A stretch of DNA of 64,000 bases from Neostapfia colusana (lineage: Eukaryota > Streptophyta > Magnoliopsida > Poales > Poaceae). The translations under genes were made by a program, and so were the position numbers. This document shows, one piece after another, positions 44,101 to 54,222 of this stretch. The DNA is taken from the NCBI GenBank assembly GCA_030760725.1, contig JASWHV010000001.1, positions 79,009,683 to 79,073,682 on the forward strand, read 5' to 3'. Position 1 is the stretch's first letter. The number at the start of each line of letters is the position of its first letter. The notes beneath the pieces were generated by a model. That model searched no databases, had not been told where the DNA came from, and saw only the letters and a list, made by a program, of their open reading frames with translations.

Positions 44101-45156
44101 TCTTTTATGATTTCAAATGGCTTTGCTAGATCTCAGTTTGACAGTTGTGTATACATTAAAGTTGTCGATGGATCACCTATATACCTATTGCTATATGTTG
44201 ATGATATGTTGATTGCTGCCAAGAGCAAGAAAGAAGTGACTACTTTAAAGGCACGCTTGAGTAGTACATTTGATATGAAGGATCTTGGTGCTGCTAAGAA
44301 AATCCTTGGCATGGAGATAATCAGGGATAGGAAATCTGGGCTTCTCTATTTGAGTCAGAAAAATTATATTGAAAAGGTCCTTCACCGCTTCAACATGGAT
44401 AATGCTAAACCTGTGAGTACACCGTTGGCCCCTCATTTTAAGTTGTCTATTTCTCAGTGTGCAGAAACTGATGATGAAATTGAGTATATGTCAAAAGTTC
44501 CATACTCTAGTGCTGTTGGGTCTCTCATGTATGCTATGGTATGCTCACGTCCTGACTTATCACATGCTATGAGCGTTGTTAGCAGATACATGTCTAACCC
44601 TGGCAAAGAACACTGGAAGGCAGTGCAATGGATTTTCAGGTACTTGCGTGGTTCTTCTAGTGCTTGTTTGTGTTTTGGAAGGACTAGAGATGGTCTCATT
44701 GGCTATGTTGATGCTGATTATGCTGCTGATTTAGACAAGAGAAGGTCTCTCACAGGATATGTTTTCACTGTTGGGGGTTGTGCTGTGAGTTGGAAAGCTT
44801 GTTTACAAGCTACAGTTGCCTTGTCTACTACAGAGGCAGAATATATGGCTATCTCTGAGGCATGTAAGGAGGCAATTTGGTTGAAAGGTCTGTATTCTGA
44901 ACTTTGTGGATCTCAGTCTTGCATCACCTTACATTGTGATAGTCAAAGTGCCATATATCTTACCAAAGATGCTATGTTTCATGAGAGGACCAAACATATT
45001 GATATCAGGTATCACTTTGTGCGAGATACCATTGATCAAGGCACTATCAAAATTTGCAAAATCAGCACTCATGATAATCCTGCAGACATGATGACAAAAT
45101 CTGTTCCTATTGCTAAGTTTGAGCTTTGCTCAAACTTGGTTGGTATTACTAACTAG
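41161..45156 (+). CDS. Copia D gag-pol polyprotein, 1331 aa, intact
   Basis: The ATG at 41161 follows a 57-nt leader and begins MASTTMKYDLPLLDFDTR, the usual start of this family. Domains: UBN2-type gag (about 1-200); CCHC zinc knuckle CRYCKKDNHVIDDC (241-254); aspartic protease with ILDSACSYH (Asp304); GAG-pre-integrase with HMRLGHM and CEHC (about 435-475); integrase with Asp497, Asp560 and Glu596 (DD35E); reverse transcriptase with YVDD at 1012-1015; RNase H to the end with VDADYA, TTEAEYM, HCDSQSA and KHIDIRYHFV. There are no stops or frame changes. It encodes everything needed for particle assembly, reverse transcription and integration. Identical LTRs support recent insertion. Confidence 0.96.
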   Translation: MASTTMKYDLPLLDFDTRFSLWQVKMRAVLAHHDLDEALEGFGKNQNEWTAEEKRKDRKALSQIHLQLSNNVLQECLEEQTAAAVWLKLESICMSKDLTSKMHIKMKLFTHKLQEGGSVLTHISVFKEIVADLLSMEVKFEDEDLALLLLCSLPPSYANFRDTILYSRDTLTVAEVYEALTAKEKMKQMVNSEDAGHSNGEALNVRGRSEQKKSNSGNKGNSKKNQRSRSKSRGRRDDKFCRYCKKDNHVIDDCWKLQNKEKRNGKKGKPEGSASVVSDENSDNDTVLIAFAGCVTEDAQWILDSACSYHVCTNRDLFSVYEPIQKGGIVRMGDNTACEVTGIGTVQIRMFDGIVRTLTEVRHVPTMSRNLISLSTLDVKGYKYSAECGVLKVTKGSLIVMKGDLKAANLYVLRGSTFTANAVVAPDQSNTTKIWHMRLGHMSALGLAELSKRGLLEGCKAESLDFCEHCVFGKHKRVKFNTAIHNTKGILDYVHADLWGPSRKTSHGGASYMLTIIDDYSRRVWPYFLKHKSDAFQSFKDWKVMVEKQTERKVKILRTDNGMEFCSSAFKYYCRKEGIVRHHTIPYTPQQNGVAERMNRTIISKARCMLSNSGLSRKFWAEAASTACYLINRSPSTSIDKKTPIEVWSGSPCDYSKLRVFGCIAYAHVDNGKLEPRAIKCIFLGYGTGVKAYKLWDTKKQKAFYSRNVVFNESTMFTNDLDTSSNNQKPETISVQVELVNDDVAAPSQSIVDVHPATENLSPATHSSPSVQPPQESLAEARPRREIIRPTRWIEECNVAFALSVAEEIEGVHEPSNYTEAILSANSTKWIGAMHDEMESLQKNDTWEIVPLPTSKKPVKCKWIYKRKEGMTPNEPARYKARLVAKGFSQIPGIDYTDVYSPVVKHSSIRTFLSIVAMHDYELEQLDVKTAFLHGDLEEDIYMDQPEGFIVPGKEDYVCKLKKSLYGLKQSPRQWYKRFDSFMISNGFARSQFDSCVYIKVVDGSPIYLLLYVDDMLIAAKSKKEVTTLKARLSSTFDMKDLGAAKKILGMEIIRDRKSGLLYLSQKNYIEKVLHRFNMDNAKPVSTPLAPHFKLSISQCAETDDEIEYMSKVPYSSAVGSLMYAMVCSRPDLSHAMSVVSRYMSNPGKEHWKAVQWIFRYLRGSSSACLCFGRTRDGLIGYVDADYAADLDKRRSLTGYVFTVGGCAVSWKACLQATVALSTTEAEYMAISEACKEAIWLKGLYSELCGSQSCITLHCDSQSAIYLTKDAMFHERTKHIDIRYHFVRDTIDQGTIKICKISTHDNPADMMTKSVPIAKFELCSNLVGITN

Positions 45157-45239
45157 CCCCAGTGGCTTTTGGCACCGGCAGTTGAATTGTTCATTGAGAT
45201 GGAGGATTACTATTTTAAAGCTACAAGAAGGAATTTGTC

Positions 45240-45252
45240 TCAAGGTGGAGTT
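45240..45252 (+). other. Copia D polypurine tract
   Basis: tcaaggtggagtt lies immediately before the 3' LTR; short and purine-rich, the likely plus-strand primer. Confidence 0.7.
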
Positions 45253-45672
45253 TGTTGATTGATGATCCAAATTCTAATGAAGATAAAAGAGGCAGGATTT
45301 CCGTAGCGAAGCGGAGGCCCGTCGCTGGGAGGCTTGGGCCGTAGCGAAGCGAAGGAAATCTGCCCATATGGTGGGCTGCGCAGCAGCCAAGGCCCACTCG
45401 GGACGCCGGGGGGGTGCGGGGGGGGAACCCCCCCGCGGTATGGATCGTCTAGGGTTAGGACTCTAAGTCGCCACCTATAAATATCCCTTGTGAGCCGCCG
45501 GGAGAGGAAAAAGAAGAGATTGTAATCTCCCACGATTGTAAACCTCCTGATATAGTGAAATTTGCCGGCCAGTGCCCGTGGTTTTTCCCCTTCCGACTTG
45601 GAGGGGTTTTCCACGTTAAAATCTGCGTCTCCTCTGTTTTGATCTACAATTTCTTGTCGTTTGATTCTAACA
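45253..45672 (+). repeat. Copia D 3' LTR
   Basis: 420 bp, identical to the 5' LTR. Followed by GGATT, the right target duplication. Confidence 0.96.
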
Positions 45673-46788
45673 GGATTGTAGGAATGAGAGCAAGATTAAA
45701 CAGCAATCCGTAGCGAACTAAGCACAGGCTTGGTTCTTCTTCTTCATTTGCAGCCATGGCTAAATGGTGAATAAGGGCTTTCCGACTAAGTGCGTCGGCA
45801 ACCACATTCACTTTTCCTAGATGGTAATGAATCTCAAGTTCTTAATCCTTGATTAATTCTAATCATCTTCGCTGCCTCATGTTCAGTTCTTTTTGTGTGA
45901 AAATGTACTTTAAGCTTTTTTTGTCAGTGTAGAGATGTACTAGATTGCCTAGTAAATAATGTATCCACATTTTCAAAGCAAGGACCACTGCAGCAAGTTC
46001 AAGGGCAAGTGTCGGGTAATTCTGCTCATGACCCCTAAGTTGTCGGGATCCATACGCGACCACACGTTCTTCCTGCATAAGCACACAACCAAGACCGATG
46101 CTGGATGCATCACAATAAACATCAAAAGGTTTTGTTGTGTCTGGCTGAGCCAAAACCGGAGCTGTGGTGAGATGCTTCAATAAAGTTTGAAAAGCTTGCT
46201 CACATGATTGGCTCCAATAATAATTGGTGCTTTTATTCAACAGCTCTGTCATAGGTTTAGCAACTTCGGAGAAATTTGGAATGAATCTCTGGTAATAACC
46301 CACTAAACCTAGGTAACTCCTAAGTTCATGAATAGATGTTGGGAATTTCCAATTCAGCACTTACTCAATTTTACTTGAATCCACAGCGATGCCTTGCGCT
46401 GAAATGATATGTCCAAGAAACGGCACGTGGCTGATCCAAAACTCACATTTGCTAAACTTTGCATATAGTTTGTGATCTCTATATCGTTGGACTACAATAC
46501 GAAAAGTTCAGTGTGATCTTCTTCTGATTTAGAATAGACAAATATGTCGTCGATGAAACCCACGACTAACTTGTCTAGCTCCGGCATGAACACAGAGTTC
46601 ATGAGATACATAAAATGAGCCGGACCATTGGTCAACCCAAATGTCATGACAAGATATTCATAAAGCCCATATCTTGTCGAGAACGCCGTCTTTGGTACAT
46701 CTTCCGCCCTGATTTTTATCTGGTGATACCCGGACCGAAGATCCATCTTTGAGAATACCTTAGCACCCACTAGTTGATTGAACAGAAC
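45673..46788 (-). pseudogene. Gypsy C pol, RNase H and C-terminal reverse transcriptase
   Basis: From the right: MDLRSGYHQIKIRAEDVPKT and GFIDDIFVYSKSEEDH (reverse transcriptase, YXDD-type box present), then RSYLGLVGYYQRFIPNFS and RNase H FDVYCDASSIGLGC to LYTDKKSLKYIF, then the linker start. Stops near 45843 and a frame change near 46360-46490 break it. The right edge is the Gypsy B insertion within VLFNQLVGAKVF. Confidence 0.88.
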
Positions 46789-49700
46789 TGTGGGGACCCC
46801 GCCCTGATAGTCCTGGAATCGCATTAGGTGATGCCGTGCGATACGGCACCCAACAACACATCACCAAAAACACACATACACAACAACATATGTCTTTAAT
46901 ACATAATATTGTCTCATTTTACAAATAATGTACAGCGTACATTGCAGCGGAAGATAAGAATACACTCACGGACTAATAGCCTACACTAAGCAAAATGAAG
47001 CCATCCTGCCCGCGGATGCTTCACACAAGCACCACGTCAAACCCGGCGGCGTGCAGGCTTCCAAGCGAGACTCACACCCCTCATTGGGTGCTGCCCCGCT
47101 CGGTTCTCTTTTCCTTCCTAACGTTTCCTTATGCAATGTTACCTGCAAAACAATGGATCAACAACCCATGAGCTTATGCTCAGCAAGACTTAACCGAAAA
47201 CCTACACATGGAACTCTACATGCTGAAAATAGAGGGCTGAATAGAGAAGTTTGCATAAACGACGAACTTGAGCTAATGGAGAGTTCTTACTTCAAGTTTT
47301 AAGCATCTTTTATAACCCTCACACAAATTTACATCGAGACTCCACAATCAAACAAGAAATGCTTCATCTCGATACCACTTGCCCGATGAGAAAGTAAATT
47401 TAGTGAGCTACCCTAGACCCATACATACCTTGCGCCATCAACGCTGAGACTCCACAATCAAAATAGAAACGCTTTGTCTCGACGCTACTAGCCCAAGGTA
47501 GAAAGTAAATTTAGTGAAGGTGTTGATCATCCCTCATCTCCAATATGAGGATTACTCATGAAGCATATTAACTTTTCCCAGTTTATTACTACGTCACGAC
47601 TCAGTGTACAAGTATGCTCACTACCGCAAGCGACGGTGATTCGAATAAAAAACACCCAGCTGAAACGACACATACGCCCGTCTGAGACCGGTGATCAACC
47701 GATCCCCTCAACGTTGTATGTGGCAACCTTTCACATGACACTCAAATACCGAACCGGTCCCACCGACTTGGATTAAGTCTCACTACGGCAAACCCATAGA
47801 GCTGACTCATCTATCCTTTTAGTATCAGCATAAGACGGTGGGGTTGCCTCGACACCCAGGTTAACAAGTTACATCGGTTTCCTGGGTCTCATATAGCCAG
47901 TATGCATCCGGTAGACAACTTAAACTTGTCCAGCGGGGCCGCACACGAGAACAGGCCTTAATCGACTCAGACAGAGACTAGGTTCACAGGACCACATCCT
48001 TGAGCCTTCCACCCTTACTGTCCGGTCTCCATTCCAACTAAGAGGATCAATTCCCAACACTTCTGATTGATCCCCCTTAATCTCGATTCACGAGTAGGAA
48101 ATGGCATACTCGAGTTATGCCTCTTTTAATCCACTTTGCTTAACATGATAACAGCAGTTATAATTAAGTAAAAAACTATTCTAAATAAAACTCCAGGTAT
48201 TTATTGGTTCATGCATGTGGAGTGTCATACAAACTAGACATAATGCAAAACTAATATTCTAGACAATATAAAGTGTATACAAATAAAAACTTTGTAAATT
48301 TGGATGCAAACCGGGGCTTGCTTAGTGTTGGTCACAACTAAAGTTTCTATCAATCGAAGCAAGTCAGTGGCCTCCGAAGTCTTGGCGAGATGTTTCACCA
48401 TCAAAATGATCAAACAAACGATTTGTTGCCCAAAATTGGGAATGTTTCATGAAGAATTGTTCCTGGAATTAATCCTTAAAGGATTTATTAAAAAAAATTC
48501 TACAGAAATTCCTAGGAATTTTCATAGCTAGCACTTTATTTCTATGCAAATTACTTCTTATGGGGAATCCAACAAAATTTGTCTCACTAATTTTGGAGCT
48601 TTCTACCCCGAGTTATGGGTTTTTGATTTTTGAAAAACTTTCAGTTTGAATTTTACACAGAACAATTCAAAAGCGGGCCCACGGTAAGTTCTATCTTCAA
48701 CCTCGGATCAGAGACTTTGCGTGCACCCAGAACCGATCATGGCGCACGTCGATCTTCACCATTTCTTGACCGTTTTCGGTGATACTTCGTGCTACACGTT
48801 CCTCACACCTTTACCGAGTAGCCGGACAAAGATTTACGGCATGAAAACGCTGGGAAAACCATCGGCACCGGCGGGCGGCGCGGCACCGGCGAGGAACAGC
48901 ACGCTACAAGCTTCTCCCGGTGAGCTAAGTTGCTGTACACCATCCGTAGAGCATGTAGAACAAGATGCTACCCCTAACCCGAGCCGAAAACGTCCGCAAT
49001 TGGGAGCTCGATGGTGAACCGAGCCTTTTTGGCCGGCGGCGGCAAATTCTCCTCGCCCGGGGTGGAGGATGACCGGTTTCCTTCGTGGTTCAGCATGGGA
49101 GGGTGCTAGGGCTCCTAGTTGCTGTGTTTTGAATTGTAAGATGGATGATCAAGCGAGTTGGAAGAATTTCCCGACTTATCTACCATCATTTCTACACGTA
49201 CTCCAGCGCCAAAAACCAAATTCTGGCGAGCCTGCGGCGGTAATGAGTAAAAGGACCACGGGAGGAGTAGCTAGACGTGGTGGCGCACCTCTGTGGGCTT
49301 TTGAGCACGCCAGAGAGGCTTTGAATCGCCCGGACGACGTGGAACCAAGAAGGGCGCGACGTGCTCTGTTTTCCCGGAGAAGAACGGCTCGGCACTGGTT
49401 GTAGACAACCGGCCACGGCGGAGGACGTGTTGGGGAGGTAGAGGACCGACAGGCGCAGCTTCTGGGCGGCTCTACCGGCGTCAAACACACCGGAAACCGA
49501 TCGGCGGTGAGGAAACCAAGGGTGGGTGGCGAGGGACGCTTCTCTGTTGAGTGCACGCGAGAGAGAAGGCTTTGTGGATTTTATCGTGTAAGCAGAGGAG
49601 ATACACTCGAGTGGTGCAGCTACTGTGGCTATTGATTCTCCATGCAGGAGCTGACTGCCTTCGGATGCAAGGCACGAGCAGCTCGGTGGAGCACTCACAG

Positions 49701-50029
49701 AGAAAGCAAGAGTGATCTTTGTCTCTGTTACACTGAGCTGTGGGTCCCACCAAATTTCCCCCTCCAAACAACCGTGGCTCCACAATTGAAATTTGAAAGT
49801 TGCAGCAAATTCCGAAAATTTGAATTGGATTTCCGGGGCGTTAACCCTCGTTTGTGCTCGCCTTTGAACTGCCGGGTTTATTTCCTTTTACGGCTAGGTT
49901 TCTTTTGTAGCCCTTCCTTTATTTCATGTAACCGTATTTCAAATTTGAAAACCCTAATTACCATTGAATTTGACCCTTTGGATGAAATTCCAACCAGAAG
50001 CTAGGCTTGCTGAAATTAGGGATTTTACA
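46789..50029 (-). repeat. Gypsy B 3' LTR, with internal deletion
   Basis: Plus-strand ends TGTGGGGACC and GATTTTACA, 3241 bp. Compared with the right LTR, about 462 bp are missing at position ~48421, between two GAT trinucleotides. Confidence 0.9.
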
Positions 50030-50046
50030 ATCCTCGCCCCTTAAAA
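50030..50046 (-). other. Gypsy B polypurine tract
   Basis: Minus strand ttttaaggggcgaggat adjoins the 3' LTR; the G run is shorter and interrupted by C compared with A and C. Confidence 0.8.
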
Positions 50047-50093
50047 GAATCTCGTCCCAAGATTAGTAAAAAGAACGAGATGGAAGAAGATTG

Positions 50094-51243
50094 TTACCGG
50101 TGATAGTTCAATAACAATTCCAACCAATTCATCCGGAGAAAATCCTCGCTCTCCCATGTAGCTTCATCGTTAGTGTGGTTGGTCCATAGCACTTTGTAAA
50201 ACCGCAACGATTGACACCTTGTTTTACGAGTCTTTTCATCGAGGATTTGTACCAGCTTCTTGATGTAGGTGAGATCTAGTTGTAATGTTTCCATGTCTTC
50301 TGAAAGAACCTCCGTTGGCCCCTTCAAACATTTTCTCAATTGTGAGACATGGAAGATGTCGTGGATGCCCGATTATGATGTTGGCAGCCTCAAACGGTAG
50401 GCTACCAGTCCACACCGTTCCGTAATAAGGAACGGACCAACAAAACGAGGAGCTAGCTTTCCCTTGACCCCGAACCGATGAATTCCTTTCATCGGGGATA
50501 CTCGAAGATAGACGGGATCTCCGACTTCAAAATACAAGGGTCGGCGTCGCTTGTCCGCATAACTTTTCTGGCGAGATTGAGCGGCTTTGAGGTTTGCTTG
50601 AATAAGCTAGACCCGCTCTTCGGCGTCTTTCACAAGGTCAATGCCAAAAATCACCCTCTGGCCGGATTCACACCAATTGAGTGGTGTGCGGCACTTCCTG
50701 CCATAGAGCGCTTCGTATGGCGCCATCTTAATGTTGGATTGATAACCATTATTGTAGGAGAACTCCGCTAATGGAAAATGTTCATCCCAGTTCTTTCCAT
50801 GATCTATGGAACATGCTCTCAGCATATCTTCTAGAATCTGATTCACTCTCTCCATCTGACCGTCGGTCTGAGGATGGTATGCTGAGCTTCTAAGTAACTT
50901 TGTTCCCAGAGATTTAGGTAGTTGCTCCCAGAAACGAGCAACGAATATGGAACCTCGGTCCGATACAATGGTTTTGGGGACTCCGAGTAAGCATACAATT
51001 CTTGAGATATACAACTCTGCATATTGCTTAGATGAAAATCTTGTATTCACTGGGATAAAGTGGGCTGATTTTGTTAACCGGTCAACAATCACCCAAATGG
51101 AGTCATGCTTTCTGAATGTGAGAGACAGTCCGACAATAAAGTCGATGCTGATGTCCTCCCACTTCCATGCTTGAATACTTAAAGGTTGCAGCATTCCGTC
51201 TTACTTTATATGATCAGCTTTGACTCACCGATATGTTTCACAC
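50094..51243 (-). pseudogene. Gypsy B integrase and chromodomain
   Basis: The frame 51194-50607 carries the integrase core: IDFIVGLSLTFRKHDS, SDRGSIFVARFWEQLP and DGQMERVNQILEDML, so all three acidic catalytic positions are kept here. The C-terminal barrel region (about 50345-50600) is broken by a stop near 50372. The chromodomain VLWTNHTNDEATWESEDFL lies in 50094-50339. The HHCC finger upstream is damaged by a frame change near 51290. Confidence 0.87.
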
Positions 51244-52515
51244 TCAGACACATACTTGGCAATTTCTCGCTTCATCCGAGTCCACCAAAATTTTGTTTTG
51301 ATACATCTTATTGCTTCCTGGATGTAACGAGTACTTGGACATATGATCTTCATCCAAGATTTTCTTTCTTATCTTCATGTTCCGGGGTACCACAATACAG
51401 TTGTTAAACCATAACACACCTTGATCATCTTCCCGGAAGCATTTCATTTTATCCTCTTTAATTCTTGCCCAGATATTACGCATTCCCTTATCTCTCTTTT
51501 GAGCTTGTACAATCTCCTCTCTAATGTTAGGCACAAGAGCAAGACTATACAACGCCCCATACGGAATCACCCTCAAGCTTGGTTCCTCTTCCTCATCCGG
51601 AATAACTGACAAGTTATTCACGTGGGACTTACGACTGAGTGCATCAGCCAACACGTTAGATTTGCCCGGATGGTAATAGATCTCAAGTTCATAATCTTTG
51701 ATTAACTCCAACCATCTCCGCTGCCTCATATTGATATCCTTCTGAGTGAATATATACTTGAGGCTCTTATGGTCGGTGTAGAGGTGCACTAAATTTTTGA
51801 GTAAGTAGTGCCTCCACATTTTTAACACAAGCACCACAGAAGCAAGTTCTAGGTCATGAGTGGGGTAATGCTGCTCATGGTTGCGGAGTTGACGAGACCC
51901 ATACGTGATCACGCGTCTATCTTGCATTAATACATAGCCAAGTCCAACGCCTGAGGCATCACAATAAACATCGAATGGCTTTGTCGTATCCGGTTGGGCT
52001 AGAACCGGTGCCATTGTGAGATGTTTCTTCAGAGTTTGAAATGCCTCTTCACAGGACTTCGTCCATACATACTTGCTGCTCTTTTTCAATAACTCTGTCT
52101 CAGGCTTAGCAACCTTCGAAAAGCTGGGAATAAATCTCTGATAGTAGCCCGCTAGTCCTAGAAAACTGCGGATTTGATGAACGGATGTCGGAGACTCCCA
52201 CTTCAAGACTTCCTCAACTTTGGTCGGATCTACAGCCACACCCTCCGCTGAAATAATGTGGCCTAAGAATGGTACTTTGCTGATCCAAAATTCACACTTG
52301 CTGAATTTGGCATACAACTTATGTTCTCGTAAGGGTTGGAGCACAATATGGAGATGTTTGGTGTGCTCTTCCTCCTATTTGGAGTATACGAGAATTTCGT
52401 CGATGAAAACCATGATGAACTTATCCAACTCTGGCACGAATACGAAATTCATGAGATACATGAAATGTGCGGGTGCATTTGTTAACCTGAAAGACATGAT
52501 TAGATACTCATAGAG
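51244..52515 (-). pseudogene. Gypsy B RNase H and C-terminal reverse transcriptase
   Basis: Minus-strand frame 52344-51244: KFSKCEFWISKVPFLGHI, SFLGLAGYYQRFIPSFS, RNase H FDVYCDASGVGLGYVLM to YTDHKSLKYIF, the linker, and the start of the integrase finger. Upstream, near 52390, the catalytic box reads FIDE rather than FIDD. A stop lies near 52375 and another near 52519. Confidence 0.87.
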
Positions 52516-53566
52516 TCAGTATCTAGTCGAGAAGGCCGTCTTCGATATATCCTCCGCTCTGATTTTTATCTGATGATAACCGGACCTCAAGTCCATCTTG
52601 GAGAATACTTTGGCACCAACTAACTGATCAAATAATATATCGATCCGCGGCAGTGGATATTTATTTTTTATCATCACTGCATTCAACGGCCGATAATCCA
52701 CACATAATCGAAGTGATTCATCCTTTTTCTTCACAAAGAGGGTTGAACAGCCCCATGGTGATGAGCTTGGCCTGATGAACCCTTTGTCCATTAAGTCCTT
52801 TAGCTGCTCTTTCAGTTCAGCTAATTCCTTCGGAGACATTTTGTACAGCCTCCGAGATATCGGTGTGGTTCCCGGTGCTAACTCGATCTGGAACACCACG
52901 TCTCTTTCAGGCGGCATCCCTGGAAGATCGACGGGAAACACATCTTGGTACTCACAGACCACTGGAATATCCTCCAGTTTCATGGTCACACTGTGGTACG
53001 CAACTGACATTTCAGTATCCACGTCTTCATGTATGAGTGTTTGAAGACCGTAGAACGGAGAGTCCAAGCGAACAATCCGTAGATTGATGTCAAGAACAGC
53101 CCCGTGGTAGTTCATCCACGCCATTCCTAATATCACATCAATCTTCTGCCCCTCTAACACAATGAGGGTTGTGAGGTATAATCTTCCACCAAAGCACAGG
53201 GGTGCTTTGATCACTACTTCATTAGCAGCTATGTTTCCACTGGGTGAGCTGATAAGGTAGTGATGTTTCGGTGTAGTGATGGAGAGCTCAGCTTTGCACA
53301 CAAATAATCTGCTGATGAAATTGTGTGTGGCTCTAGAGTCGAATAAAATCATTATAGGAAGTTTATTGAGTGTGAACATTCCCGCTAGCACAGGTGCACC
53401 TTCCGGCACATCCTCTAGAGCTGTATGATAGATGCACCCGGACTTTGGTGCTGTTCCTTGGAACTGAGCACAGGTTTGATTTATACCTTGCTCTGGTGTA
53501 TTTACCCTGTGCCGTATCCTTTCTTGACACCTCCTGCTGATGTGACCCAAGTAACCGCACGTGAAG
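52516..53566 (-). pseudogene. Gypsy B zinc knuckle, protease and N-terminal reverse transcriptase
   Basis: The frame begins with the CCHC knuckle CFTCGYLGHISRRC (about 53525-53566). The protease site is FDSRATHNF (Asp codon 53338-53340; the Gly of DSG is Arg). Then VILGMAWMNYHGAVLD, the RT entry DVVFQIELAPGTTPISRR, SSSPWGCSTLFVKKKDE and MDLRSGYHQIKIRAED. This 344-residue frame is open, but it is cut off from gag and from the rest of the RT. Confidence 0.88.
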
Positions 53567-54222
53567 CACGGTTTCTCAGCTGGTTCTATGTTACTCTGAG
53601 TACGGACACTACGGCACGAACGCTTGAGGAACAGAATATTGCGGCTGCATATACCGCTGTTGCAGCTGTCAATTCAGAATATTGAGATGAATGACCCGAA
53701 TATTGTTGGAGTCGTCTAGCCGGCTGCATCAGCTGAGAGTTCAAGGTACTGTCTACCACCCGGTATTTATGAGGAGCAATATTGCTACTATCCGGTGGAA
53801 TACTGTTCTTTTTTTTTCTCAGCCTGAACTTCTCGCTGAGCATCTTCAACCATGATGGCAGCACTCATCAATTCGTTGAAGTTATTTTGATCTGCTAAGA
53901 TGAGTCTTTCCTTTAGCTTGGGATTGAGGCTGTGAAAGAACCATTCGCACTTTTGTGCCTCAGTGTTCACATATTCAGGCGCACACTGTGCCAGTTTGTT
54001 GAACACTCGCGAATGTGAGTATGCATCCCTCCCTCCTTTTTTTAAGACTAGAAACTCCTCGAGTTTCCGTTGAATTATAACGGAAAGAACATGATAAGCA
54101 AGAAACACCTTCCAGAATTCCGTCCATGTGAAATGATGTCCAGCTAGTTGGGAGGCGAGTTGATTTGCCCACCATGCACTGGTGGACCCCGTGAAGTTAT
54201 GGTCACTCTTTCTCAGATTGAC
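53567..54222 (-). pseudogene. Gypsy B gag remnant, N-terminus missing
   Basis: Minus-strand fragments give SAWWANQLASQLAGHH, FHSLNPKLKERLILADQNNF and MVEDAQREVQAEKKKE, the central retrotransposon gag domain. Frame changes lie near 54060 and 53800. At about 54222 the gag homology stops mid-domain and leader-like DNA follows, so the gag N-terminus has been lost. Confidence 0.8.

Larger units (their letters stand above)
40684..45672 (+). mobile_element. D: young, apparently complete Copia retrotransposon (Tork/Tnt1-like)
   Basis: 4989 bp. The two 420-bp LTRs are identical base for base on direct comparison, including three homopolymer runs. The target duplication GGATT is at 40679-40683 and 45673-45677. 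A primer site lies three bases after the 5' LTR; a single gag-pol frame occupies almost the whole interior; a purine-rich stretch precedes the 3' LTR. All catalytic motifs are intact. It is inserted in the opposite orientation to host element C. Confidence 0.96.

Noticed and set aside
46492..46824. Minus-strand frame beginning MRFQDYQGGVPTVLFNQ
   Set aside because: The first part is Gypsy B LTR sequence read through the insertion junction into Gypsy C reverse transcriptase.
49192..49785. 197-codon minus-strand frames in both LTRs of Gypsy B (also 59018-59611)
   Set aside because: Only the C-terminal ~75 residues are in the same frame in both copies; the N-terminal parts are in different frames. 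No known domain. Probably GC-rich LTR composition.
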